Shown here piece by piece: positions 8,881-16,264 of a stretch of 64,000 bases of DNA. Both the position numbers and the translations under genes were made by a program. Every line of letters starts with the position of its first letter. Positions within the stretch are counted from its first letter, which is position 1. The DNA is from Paractinoplanes abujensis (GTDB lineage: Bacteria; Actinomycetota; Actinomycetes; Mycobacteriales; Micromonosporaceae), in the NCBI RefSeq assembly GCF_014204895.1, contig NZ_JACHMF010000001.1, positions 1,550,001 through 1,614,000 on the forward strand, read 5' to 3'. A model generated the notes under the pieces. It was not told where the DNA came from, did no database searches, and saw only the letters and a list, made by a program, of their open reading frames with translations.

Positions 8881-9104
8881 GAGGGCTCCTCCGCCGGGTA
8901 CTGGAAGACGTCGTCGAGACCGACATCGAAGACGTGCGCGATGCGAAAGGCGACCTCGAGCGAGGGGGAGTAGCGGCCCTGCTCGATGGCGATGATCGTC
9001 TGGCGGGTCACGCCGATGCGGTCGGCCAGCTCGGCCTGGGTCATCTCGCCCGTGGTGAACCGCAGCGACCGGATCTGATTGACGATGCGGGTCGGCTTCA
9101 CCAC
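8877..9104 (-). CDS. Small XRE-family helix-turn-helix regulator
   Basis: A 75-residue protein, essentially one HTH_3 domain: [20 protein letters not shown] with the recognition helix in [18 protein letters not shown], and a C-terminal [15 protein letters not shown]. This matches the short YozG/Cro-like regulators that sit next to small membrane proteins. It overlaps the membrane-protein gene upstream by 7 bases and the dehydrogenase downstream by 4, so all three form one operon. Confidence 0.9.
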   Translation of the reverse strand: MVKPTRIVNQIRSLRFTTGEMTQAELADRIGVTRQTIIAIEQGRYSPSLEVAFRIAHVFDVGLDDVFQYPAEEPS

Positions 9105-9487
9105 GGGTGGAAGCCCCGGCGGTAGGCGAAGATCTTGGCGGTCGAGCCGAGCACCGCGGAGAGCACGAACGCCAGGTAGATGACGTTGGCGATCCAGAAG
9201 TAGCGCGCCTCGAACAGCGCCATCACCATCGCGGCGACCGCCCCGGCGACCACCAGCGACTGCCCGATGTGATCACCGAAGCGGCCGATCTCCCGGTCAC
9301 GCTGATCGGCCTTCTGACCGCCCCCGAACAAAACGTCCACAGCAATATTGACGACAATCGCGCCGCCAACAGTCCCCAACAAGGCCGGCCCGTACGAGAC
9401 GTCCACAGCCACAAGCGCGAGATAAACCCCATACCCAACGAGCCCGCTGACGGCGAGGCTCCAGGCCCGCCGCTCCTGAGTTGTCAT
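9098..9487 (-). CDS. Four-helix membrane protein, first gene of the XRE operon
   Basis: A 129-residue protein with four predicted membrane segments (around [60 protein letters not shown] and [17 protein letters not shown]). A charged loop [16 protein letters not shown] lies between helices 2 and 3. Such proteins are often encoded in front of a 70-80-residue XRE regulator in actinobacteria, and the function is unknown. The 7-base overlap with the regulator gene gives tight coupling. The start at 9487 has no Shine-Dalgarno, and a promoter sits right in front (see 9495-9523). Confidence 0.8.
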   Translation of the reverse strand: MTTQERRAWSLAVSGLVGYGVYLALVAVDVSYGPALLGTVGGAIVVNIAVDVLFGGGQKADQRDREIGRFGDHIGQSLVVAGAVAAMVMALFEARYFWIANVIYLAFVLSAVLGSTAKIFAYRRGFHPW

Positions 9488-9494
9488 GCGCTAG

Positions 9495-9523
9495 AAGGTA
9501 AATAATCCCAGACATCGAGTCAA
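9495..9523 (-). promoter_or_regulatory. Candidate promoter of the membrane protein/XRE/dehydrogenase operon, likely leaderless
   Basis: On the minus strand TTGACT (9523-9518) is followed after 17 bases by TACCTT (9500-9495). Transcription would begin about 7 bases later, at or beside the ATG at 9487. That fits a leaderless transcript and the missing ribosome-binding site. The -35 match is good; the -10 match is partial. Confidence 0.45.
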
Positions 9524-9748
9524 AGTTTCTTTACACGATTCTCAGCATCACCTCAGCCAAGAACGCCCGACCACAGAAGCAGCGATGCCGGTACCCATCG
9601 CGAGCCCGCCTCCCCACCCAGCGCCGTCCGTGCCGCCCACTCCCACCTCCAGCCCAGCGCTGCCTTCCGTCGCCCACCGCCGGCCTTGCCGCTCGCTGGT
9701 GACCGCCAGCGCGGTTCTTGCTGCCGCCGACGACCGCCAGCCCTGCCT

Positions 9749-10060
9749 CTCCTCGCCCGCCGCCTGCCCCGCCTTCCGCTGCTGACGCCCGCCCGCCGCC
9801 TGCCCCGCCTTCCGCTGCTGACGCCCGCCCGCCGCCTGCCCCGCCTTCCGCTGCTGACGCCCGCACGCCGCCTGCCCCGCCTTCCGCTGCTGACGCCCGC
9901 CCGCCGCCTGCCCCGCCTTCCGCTGCTGACGCCCGCACGCCGCCTGCCCCGCCTTCCGCTGCTGACGCCCGCCCGCCGCCTGCCCCGCCTTCCGCTGCTG
10001 ACGCCCGCCCGCCGCCTGCCCTGCCCTCCGCTGCTGACGCCCGCACGCCGCCTGAGGTGA
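9749..10060. repeat. 36-bp minisatellite, eight core copies
   Basis: The core CGCTGCTGAC recurs at 9777, 9813, 9849, 9885, 9921, 9957, 9993 and 10029, exactly 36 bases apart. Copies alternate between two variants, CGCCCGCCC (A) and CGCCCGCAC (B), in the order A A B A B A A B. The period is divisible by three and the unit has no stop, so long frames exist on both strands (12-residue repeats such as APPSAADARPPP). No start site or family supports a gene. The minus strand is G-rich with GGGCGGGCG runs. There are no unique spacers, so it is not a CRISPR array. The flanks 9524-9748 and 10061-10153 hold nothing I recognise. Confidence 0.9.
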
Positions 10061-10153
10061 GGCCGGTGGTCGTGAGGCGTCAGGCGGAGGTGTCTGTCGG
10101 TGGAGGCAGCACGGCGGGCCGCGGAGATCTGCCCGATGGGCCGGTCGGGTTTG

Positions 10154-11239
10154 CTAGAAGCCGGCCAGGACCGTTTTGCCGATCACCGAGCCGGATTCCT
10201 GGGCCTCGTGTGCCTTGCGGAGGTTGACTGCATTGATCCCGTCAAGACGAGTCGTCAATGTTGATTGCAGGATGCCCTTGTCCACAAGGTCGGCCACCTG
10301 GTTGAGGATGTCGTGCTGGGCCTGGCTCGTAGGGTCGTGCAGCGGGCGGGTGAACATCAGTTCCCAGTGCCACGTGATGCTCTTCGACTTGAGGGCGAGC
10401 AGGTCGAGGTTCGGCGGCTCGTCGATCGCGACCACCGACCCGTACGGGCGGATGATCCGGGCAAAGGTGTCGATCATGCCGGCCGAGTGGGGACTGAAGA
10501 CGTAGTCCACGCCGCCGGGAAGCTGAGCGTCGAGATCGCCGTGATGGTCGACAACAGTGTGGGCGCCGCGGTCCAGCACGTACTGCCGGGACTCGGGGCG
10601 CGAAGCGGTGCCGATCACCTCCAGGTCGGTGAGCCGGCGGGCCAACTGGACCAGGATCGAACCCACGCCGCCGGCCGCGCCGAGCACGAGCAGCCGCTTC
10701 GGACCGGCTGTGGAGGGCGCGCCGGCTGTGGAGGGCGCGCCGGCTGTGGAGGACGCGCCCGCTGTGGACAACGGGCGGGCTGTAGGCGACGTGTCTGCGA
10801 GCGGCACCCGGAGGCGGTCGAACAGTGATTCCCAAGCGGTCAACGCCGTCAACGGCAGGGCGGCCGCCTCGGCGAAGTCGAGTGTTGACGGCTTGCGACC
10901 GACGATGCGCTCGTCGACCAGGTGCAGCTCGGAGTTCGTGCCGGGGCGGGCGATCGAACCGGCGTACCAGACCTCGTCCCCGGGCCCGAAAAGCGTGACC
11001 GCCGAGCCGACCCGCTCCACCACGCCGGCCGCGTCGAAGCCCAGGATCCGTGGCGCGGGAGAGGGGTCGCCACCCGCGCGAACCTTGACGTCAACCGGGT
11101 TGACCGACACGGCCTTGACCCGCACCTGCAGGTCGTACGGGCCGGGTTCGGGCACCGGTACCTCGAGGTCGAGCAGGGAGGACGGGTCGGAGACGGGCAA
11201 GCTGGTGCGGTAACCCACCGCGCGCATCGTTTCGGTCAT
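10154..11239 (-). CDS. Zinc-free MDR alcohol dehydrogenase/quinone oxidoreductase with a repeat insertion
   Basis: A 361-residue reductase of the ZADH group. It has VRVKAVSVNPVDVKVRAGG, GFDAAGVVERVGSAVTLFGP, a LAEAAALPLTALTAWE-like helix (here FAEAAALPLTALTAWESLFD), and the nucleotide motif LLVLGAAGGVGSILVQLARR. Between the GroES-like part and the Rossmann strand is a low-complexity insert of STAGAP units made by an 18-bp tandem repeat (10706-10795). The gene is divergent from an HxlR regulator, the usual arrangement for redox-sensing control of quinone reductases. Family members without the insert are about 335-340 residues. Confidence 0.88.
   Translation of the reverse strand: MTETMRAVGYRTSLPVSDPSSLLDLEVPVPEPGPYDLQVRVKAVSVNPVDVKVRAGGDPSPAPRILGFDAAGVVERVGSAVTLFGPGDEVWYAGSIARPGTNSELHLVDERIVGRKPSTLDFAEAAALPLTALTAWESLFDRLRVPLADTSPTARPLSTAGASSTAGAPSTAGAPSTAGPKRLLVLGAAGGVGSILVQLARRLTDLEVIGTASRPESRQYVLDRGAHTVVDHHGDLDAQLPGGVDYVFSPHSAGMIDTFARIIRPYGSVVAIDEPPNLDLLALKSKSITWHWELMFTRPLHDPTSQAQHDILNQVADLVDKGILQSTLTTRLDGINAVNLRKAHEAQESGSVIGKTVLAGF
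10706..10795. repeat. 18-bp tandem repeat inside the dehydrogenase gene
   Basis: Copies of GGCTGTGGAGGGCGCGCC start at 10706, 10724, 10742, 10760 and 10778, with the last two diverged. The period keeps the frame and encodes 6-residue units (STAGAP/STAGAS) in the loop just before the Rossmann domain. It adds roughly 25-30 residues to the protein. Confidence 0.85.
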
Positions 11240-11251
11240 GGCCGGACGGTA

Positions 11252-11302
11252 TTGCGGTGACCCTAGTTACCCGCAAGGCTCATTAGTTCCCGATGGGTAC
11301 TA
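11252..11302. promoter_or_regulatory. Two candidate HxlR operators between the divergent genes
   Basis: The 73-base gap holds a near-perfect palindrome TAGTTCCC-GAT-GGGTACTA (11284-11302, one mismatched pair). An interrupted inverted repeat TTGCGG...CCGCAA (11252-11276) contains a second half-site-like TAGTTACCC. Both lie where an HxlR dimer could block both promoters. Binding is inferred. Confidence 0.5.
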
Positions 11303-11312
11303 CGGTGGGTGC

Positions 11313-11696
11313 ATGCCGACGACCAGCTGCGACCGCCAGCACGACGTCTACGACGCCTCCTGCCCCTGCCGTCAGGTGCTGGATCTGCTGGCCAACAAGT
11401 GGAGCGCCCTCGCACTGGGCGCGCTGGAGGACGGGCCGCGCCGCTTCGGCGCCCTCCGTGACCGTCTCGACGGGGTCAGCCCCAAGGTGCTCACCGCCAC
11501 ACTGCGCAGGCTCGAGGATCAGGGCCTGATCGACCGTACGGTGTTCCCCAGCGTCCCGCTTCACGTCGAGTATTCGCTGACCCCGCTGGGCAAGGACGCC
11601 TGCGGCCCGCTGGCCGCCCTGCGTCACTGGGTGGTCGCGAACATCGACCGCTTCCCGGAGCAATCTGTCCCCGCCGGTGCGGTGGCCCGTACGTAA
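11313..11696 (+). CDS. HxlR-family winged-helix regulator
   Basis: A 127-residue regulator. The HxlR core is clear: CPCRQVLDLLANKWSALALG, RFGALRDRLDGVSPKVLTAT (recognition region) and LRRLEDQGLIDRTVF, with the wing EYSLTPLGK. The Cys pair CPC near the N-terminus suggests sensing of quinones, aldehydes or oxidants, as known for YodB/QorR relatives. ATG 11313 fits the family N-terminus better than the in-frame start at 11238, which would lie inside the operator region. It is divergent from the dehydrogenase gene, its likely target. Confidence 0.9.
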   Translation: MPTTSCDRQHDVYDASCPCRQVLDLLANKWSALALGALEDGPRRFGALRDRLDGVSPKVLTATLRRLEDQGLIDRTVFPSVPLHVEYSLTPLGKDACGPLAALRHWVVANIDRFPEQSVPAGAVART

Positions 11697-11794
11697 GGGC
11701 TCCCTCGCGGCTGTTGAGCGGACGCGCTCGGTGTAGCTGGCCGGCGGTGGGTGACAGCTGTGGATGGCCGAGCTCAGCGCGGGCAGTCATGACA

Positions 11795-11824
11795 AAGGCC
11801 GCCGGCATCGACCCCGGCGGCCTT
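11795..11824. terminator. Bidirectional terminator hairpin
   Basis: A perfect 11-bp stem AAGGCCGCCGG / CCGGCGGCCTT with an 8-base loop (11806-11813), between the convergent HxlR and EEP genes. A/T ends on both sides suit termination in both directions. Confidence 0.8.
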
Positions 11825-11838
11825 CTGCCCGGCATCGA

Positions 11839-13071
11839 TCAGCGGCGGACCGCCAGGTCGAGCCACACCAGGCGGTGATCTGAGGTGGGGAAGCCGTTGA
11901 CCGGGGCCCAAACCGGGTCGTACACACCGCTCAAACGGGACAGCGGGTCGGCCCGCACCGGCCAGAAGACGCCGGAACCCCGTACGGGAAGGCCGACTCG
12001 CGGCAGCACGTAGTCGGCGCGCAGGTTGCCGGGGGCGGTGTCGGCGAAGTCGGCCGTGTCGTAGCGCGGGTCGCCCCGGTGCGTGGCGTTCGCGCCGCCC
12101 TGCAGGGCCGAGGCCTCCGCCGCGCCGTTCGAGGCCGGGGCCGTACGGGAATTGATCAGGCGATGGTCGAGGAGCTGGTTGATCGCGCCGTCGTAGGAGT
12201 CGCCGTCCAGCGGGTCGGCGTTCTGGTCGCCCGCGATCACGAAGGCCGCGCCGGGTTTCAAACCGCCGCGACGCCCCTTGTCGTCGTAGATGTAGCGCGC
12301 CGACTTCACGTAGTCGGCCCAGAATCGGATCTCGTCGTGGTTGCGCCGGCCGTTGCGATCCTCCGGACCGTCGAACGTCGGCGGCGTCGGGTGCGACACC
12401 AGGAAATGCACCGTACGCCCACCCACGCGGACCGGCACGTCCCAGTGGCTCTTCGACGACAGCCGCAGTACGGCCTGCTCCTCGGCGGAGTAGAAATCCG
12501 TCGGGATCAGGTTGCCCGGCATGTCCTTCCATTTGAACAGCTGGAACGTGCGGATCGCGGCATAGTCGATCGGGTACTTCGAGTACACCACCATGCCGTA
12601 CTGCCCGGGGAAGAGCCCGAAACCGAACGAGTCGTCCCCGTACGCCTGGTCACCCGGCGTCGTGTCGACCACGCCGTTGTTGTTCAGGTCGAAACCGGAC
12701 GAGATGCCGGTGTTCGAGGGCGCCACATACCGGTACGGGTATTTCTGCGCAGGCGCGCCGTTCTGCGAGACGGCCAGGAAGTTCTGCGCGAACAGCCGCG
12801 CGGCCTCCGGGTCGTGGTCGAACTCGTTGAGCAGCACGACGTCAGGGTGCGCCCGCTGGATCACCTCGGCCACGTTGCGCGCCTGCCGCCGATACACGTC
12901 GTCGACCCCGGGGTTGGCCAGGTGCTCGCGCAGCAGGCCCTCGGCCGGCCGGTTCAGTGAAAGGTTATAGGTCGCGAAACGGACATCTCGCTTGTGGGAG
13001 GTGGCCGAAGCCGGTGCCGCGACACCGAGCACGGCAAGAGCCAGCCCAGCGGCCAGTAGAAGTCGCCTCAT
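11839..13071 (-). CDS. Secreted endonuclease/exonuclease/phosphatase (EEP) family enzyme
   Basis: A 410-residue exported protein. The signal peptide starts MRRLLLAAGLALAVLGVAAP and ends at a PASA-type cleavage site. EEP motifs follow in order: VRFATYNLSLNRP, VVLLNEFDHD (metal-binding Glu), HFLVSHPTPP, AFVIAGDQNADPLDGDS and the C-terminal TSDHRLVWLDLAVRR (catalytic Asp-His). Family members cleave phosphodiesters in nucleic acids or lipid headgroups using Mg2+; secreted actinobacterial forms probably scavenge phosphate. ATG 13071 is chosen because it begins the signal peptide; the frame runs on to 13209 without a plausible start. Confidence 0.88.
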   Translation of the reverse strand: MRRLLLAAGLALAVLGVAAPASATSHKRDVRFATYNLSLNRPAEGLLREHLANPGVDDVYRRQARNVAEVIQRAHPDVVLLNEFDHDPEAARLFAQNFLAVSQNGAPAQKYPYRYVAPSNTGISSGFDLNNNGVVDTTPGDQAYGDDSFGFGLFPGQYGMVVYSKYPIDYAAIRTFQLFKWKDMPGNLIPTDFYSAEEQAVLRLSSKSHWDVPVRVGGRTVHFLVSHPTPPTFDGPEDRNGRRNHDEIRFWADYVKSARYIYDDKGRRGGLKPGAAFVIAGDQNADPLDGDSYDGAINQLLDHRLINSRTAPASNGAAEASALQGGANATHRGDPRYDTADFADTAPGNLRADYVLPRVGLPVRGSGVFWPVRADPLSRLSGVYDPVWAPVNGFPTSDHRLVWLDLAVRR

Positions 13072-13189
13072 GACCACCGTGTCTACCGGACTCGTCCAGG
13101 CCCCGCCATGCGACCAGGATCTCCGACGTGGACAGTTCACCGACCGGCAACCCGATAGGTTCCTCGGCTGTGGAACTGAACCCTGATGC

Positions 13190-13545
13190 GCGCGGTAGGT
13201 AAGCAACAAGCGCCGGTTTCGTGCAGTCGGCGCGCAGTGAACGACGATGTGGCGCGGTGGGTGCGCAGCGGCCGCCGGGTTCAGGCAGTTGGTAGGCGTT
13301 CGGCGTCAGGCTCGTGCAGTCGGCGCGCAATGAACGACGGCATCGCGCGGTCGGGGAGCAACGAGCGCCGGTTTGGTGCAGTCGGCGAGCAGTGAACGAC
13401 GGTGTCGCGCGGTCGGTGAGCAACAGGTGCCGTGCTCGCATAGTCGGCGAGCAACGAGCGTCCGGGTCGCGCAGTCATCGAGCAACGAACGCCGGGGTCA
13501 TGCAATCGGTGAGCGGTGAACGCCGGGGCTTGCGGGTAGGTGGGC
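13190..13545. repeat. Degenerate interspersed repeats upstream of the EEP gene
   Basis: Imperfect copies built on GCAGTCGGCGAGCAGTGAAC and GAGCAACGAACGCCGG recur about every 30-60 bases with many substitutions. Several frames are open on both strands, but translations are Arg/Ser-rich and match no family. I see no gene in 13072-13819 apart from this block and the hairpin at 13562-13610. Confidence 0.6.
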
Positions 13546-13561
13546 GGGTGATGGCGTAGCT

Positions 13562-13610
13562 GGTGACGGCGTCCCGCGTGTGGGGTCGTTGCACGTGAGA
13601 CGCCGTCACC
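13562..13610 (-). terminator. Strong stem-loop downstream of the lipase gene
   Basis: A perfect 12-bp inverted repeat, GGTGACGGCGTC (13562-13573) and GACGCCGTCACC (13599-13610). The stem can extend inwards with a further imperfect CGCGTG/CACGTG pairing. It lies about 210 bases beyond the lipase stop on the minus strand and before the repeat block, so it may end lipase read-through. Confidence 0.5.
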
Positions 13611-13819
13611 GGCTTGGCCCGTTCGGTGGCAGCGGCCCTGCCGGTGAAACAGGCCGTCCCCGCCCGGCGGCAGTGGCTCTGCCGTCGAGCGGGTCGTCCG
13701 AGCCGGCCGGGGAGAGGGTCCGGGCCGGCCGAGGAGTGGGTCCGGGTCGACCGGGAAGTGGCCCCGGCCGGCATCGGAGTGGCCGGTGTGGTTCGTGGTC
13801 GGTCTTTCGGTGAGCCGGC

Positions 13820-14947
13820 TCAGGTGAAGCGGGCCGCGATCCAGTTGGCGACCAGCGTCGTGCTCTCGAAGACCGCGCCGTCGTGGGAGGCTCCGTCCAG
13901 TTCTACTAACTGGACCGGCTGGCTGTAGGCGCTCAGTTGGGTCAGCAGCGGGCCGGCGGTGATCACGTACGGGACCGCCTCGTCGGCTGTGCCCTGGACC
14001 AGCAGGATCGGGGCGCTGGGGGCCTTCTGGGCCGGGTTCGCGTACCGGGACAGCTTGGTCACCACCGACTGCGGCAACGCACCGCCGACCAGCAGCTGCG
14101 ACGCGGTCAAGTCGGCGTAGGCGTCGAGGATCTCGTACAGGCAACCGCTCTGCAGCACCCCGGTCTTGGCGCGGGCCGGCGGGGCCAGGATCAGCGACGG
14201 CACCACGGTGGGGTCGACCGCCTGCAGCCCGTAGAGGGCCATCACCAGGTAGCCCTGCGCCGCGGTGCCGGGGATGAGCGGCGCGAACAGGTCGGCGTTG
14301 GAGACGGGGGCGATCGCCGCGACGCCCTTCAAGGTCAAGTTCCCGTCGTACGAGGGGGCGATCTCGTCGGCGAACAGGGCGCCCTGCCCGCCCTGGGAGT
14401 GGCCGTCGATCACGTACTGCGTGCCCAGTGTGGCGTCGAGGTTCTTGGCCGCCTTGGCGCTGTCGATCATGGAGCGGGCCGCGCTCGCGCCGACCAGGTA
14501 CGGGTGGGCCAGCGCCGTGCCCAGGCCGGGGTAGTCGGGTGCGGCGACCGTCCAGCCGCGCCGCAGCAGTTCGGCGATCGCGGCCCGCGCCTCGGGCCAG
14601 AACACCGATTGGCTGGCCGAGGGGGCGCACTGGTCGGCCAGCCCGGTCGTGCCGTGCCCCCACACCACGATCTTGTTGTTCTTGCCGGTCTTGGGGGTGA
14701 GGATCAGGCCGGTCGCGGTGATGGGAATGGCGTTCACATTGGTCGACAGATAGGAGATGCGTTTGCCGTTGGCGAGCGGCGCCAATTCGGCCGGAAGAGT
14801 GGCCACGGACGTGGACAGAACGGTGCCCGCGAGCTGGGCCGCGCGTGCCGGCGAACCCGGCAAAAGTGCTGCGGAAATGGCGAGAACAATTGCCGTGGCG
14901 GCCGCCAGAAATACCACGACGGGGTGCCTTTTCAGGGCAGGGTTCAT
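13820..14947 (-). CDS. Secreted lipase/esterase of the LIP (secretory lipase) family
   Basis: A 375-residue exported alpha/beta hydrolase. The signal peptide (HPVVVFLAAATAIVLAISAA) is followed by a PARA-type cleavage site. The nucleophile elbow is GHSQGGQGALF, with an oxyanion-region KIVVWGHGTTGLADQCAPS and a C-terminal LVQGTADEAVPYVIT (acid) and DGASHDGAVF (His). This matches the fungal/actinobacterial secretory lipase family (PF03583-like), which hydrolyses long-chain esters outside the cell. ATG 14947 gives a proper signal peptide; the open frame to 15043 adds only unlikely residues. Confidence 0.88.
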   Translation of the reverse strand: MNPALKRHPVVVFLAAATAIVLAISAALLPGSPARAAQLAGTVLSTSVATLPAELAPLANGKRISYLSTNVNAIPITATGLILTPKTGKNNKIVVWGHGTTGLADQCAPSASQSVFWPEARAAIAELLRRGWTVAAPDYPGLGTALAHPYLVGASAARSMIDSAKAAKNLDATLGTQYVIDGHSQGGQGALFADEIAPSYDGNLTLKGVAAIAPVSNADLFAPLIPGTAAQGYLVMALYGLQAVDPTVVPSLILAPPARAKTGVLQSGCLYEILDAYADLTASQLLVGGALPQSVVTKLSRYANPAQKAPSAPILLVQGTADEAVPYVITAGPLLTQLSAYSQPVQLVELDGASHDGAVFESTTLVANWIAARFT

Positions 14948-15008
14948 CAACGGTGCCTTTCGGAGCTGAGTGTGGCGCGCGGCGGGGTCACGCGAGGAGG
15001 GAAAAGCG

Positions 15009-15039
15009 CCGGACCTGGCCATGGGCGGGCCAGGTCCGG
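15009..15039 (-). terminator. Terminator hairpin after the serine hydrolase gene
   Basis: A 12-bp perfect stem (CCGGACCTGGCC / GGCCAGGTCCGG) with a 7-base loop (15021-15027), between the serine hydrolase stop at 15086 and the lipase start at 14947. It separates the two minus-strand units. Confidence 0.75.
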
Positions 15040-15085
15040 GCAAGAGGATGCTGCCGGTGGAAAGGGGAACTGCGGGGGAGGGGTC

Positions 15086-16264
15086 TCAGCGGGCGAAGTG
15101 GTCGGCCACGCGGCGCAGGGCGGCGACGGTCTCGGCGTCGCGGCGCGCGTCGTCCTGGGTGGGCCAGGCGCTGCACTTGACGATGACGACCTCGGCGTCC
15201 GGGTCGACGTAGAGGTATTGGCCGTGCACACCGAGACCGGTGAACGCGTCGAAGTGGTCGCCGCCGAGGGTCCACCACTGGTTGGCGTATCCGTAGTGGT
15301 CGTAGCCGCTGGGGCCGAGTGCACCCACCGCGAGCTGCGGTTTGTCGTTGCCGCGACTGCGGCGCACCCAGTCTTGAGGCACGATCTGCTCGCCGCCCAC
15401 GACACCGTCGCCGGCCATCAGCAGGCCGACCCGGGCCACGTCGCGGGCTGTCGCGTTGAGGGAGCCGCCCCCGATCGCGGTGCGGGGCCGTCCACGGGTC
15501 AGCCAGTAGTAGGCGTCGCGGTCGCACCCGAGTTTCTGCCAGAGCCGTTCCGATGCGTAGGTGGCCAGACTCTGTCCCGTCGCGGCTTCGAGGACCCACC
15601 CCAGCATCTGGGTGTCGAACGTGGAGTAGTTGAACCGTTCCCCCGCCGGCGCGGTCCGTGTTGCCGCACGGACCACGTCGGCGATGTCTCCGCCACCCAT
15701 GATCGTCTGCTCGAACTGCTTGATGCCGCTGTCGGGCACCTCCCAGGTCTCGAGGTCGCCGACGCCGGTGGTCATGTCGAGCAGTTCGGCGATCGTGTTT
15801 CCCTCGTACGCGGTGCCGAGGAAGTCGGGCCGGTAGTCGGTGATCTGGTCCTTCTCGCTGCCGATCAGGCCCTCGTCGAGCGCGATGCCGACCAGGATCG
15901 ACGTCACCGACTTGGACAGCGAGAACAGCTGCATGCGCGAGCGCGGGCCGCTGAACGCCCCGGGGTAGGTCTCGTGCACGATCGTCCCGCGGTGCAGCAC
16001 CACGAACGCGGTGGTGAAGGTGCGGCGGTGCAGTTCGGCCAGGGTGTAGTCGCGGTTCTCGAACCGGTACGTGACATCCAGCGGCTGGTTGTCGACGGGG
16101 AGCGGCAGGTGGGTGGCGCCGCGGGCGACGCGCTCGGTCGGCATCAGCCAGTTCATGTGGGTGAAGGTCCACTCGTTGAACGGCCGGCGCATGATCAGAT
16201 CGCCCTGCTTGTCCCACCAGGACGGTTCCCGGTAGGCGGCGGGGCGGTCCGTCGTACTTGTCAT
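15086..16264 (-). CDS. Class C beta-lactamase-like serine hydrolase (esterase/DD-peptidase fold)
   Basis: A 392-residue protein without a signal peptide. The catalytic SxxK is in LFSLSKSVTSILVGIALDEG, and the second motif is in RFNYSTFDTQMLGWVLEAAT (YST in place of YSN). The C-terminal GLGVHGQYLYVDPDAEVVIV replaces the KTG region, as in EstB-like family VIII esterases. It probably hydrolyses an ester or amide in the cytoplasm. Its ATG overlaps the stop of the upstream TetR-C-like gene (ATGA), so the pair is coupled. Confidence 0.87.
   Translation of the reverse strand: MTSTTDRPAAYREPSWWDKQGDLIMRRPFNEWTFTHMNWLMPTERVARGATHLPLPVDNQPLDVTYRFENRDYTLAELHRRTFTTAFVVLHRGTIVHETYPGAFSGPRSRMQLFSLSKSVTSILVGIALDEGLIGSEKDQITDYRPDFLGTAYEGNTIAELLDMTTGVGDLETWEVPDSGIKQFEQTIMGGGDIADVVRAATRTAPAGERFNYSTFDTQMLGWVLEAATGQSLATYASERLWQKLGCDRDAYYWLTRGRPRTAIGGGSLNATARDVARVGLLMAGDGVVGGEQIVPQDWVRRSRGNDKPQLAVGALGPSGYDHYGYANQWWTLGGDHFDAFTGLGVHGQYLYVDPDAEVVIVKCSAWPTQDDARRDAETVAALRRVADHFAR

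Noticed and set aside
9531..10046. Open frames through the 36-bp array (Ala/Gly-rich on minus, Pro-rich on plus)
   Set aside because: The repeat has no stops in several frames, so open frames arise by themselves. No start site, flanking domain or family supports a protein.
9749..10060. Possible CRISPR array (regular 36-bp spacing)
   Set aside because: The whole unit is repeated head to tail with no unique spacers, and no cas genes are present.
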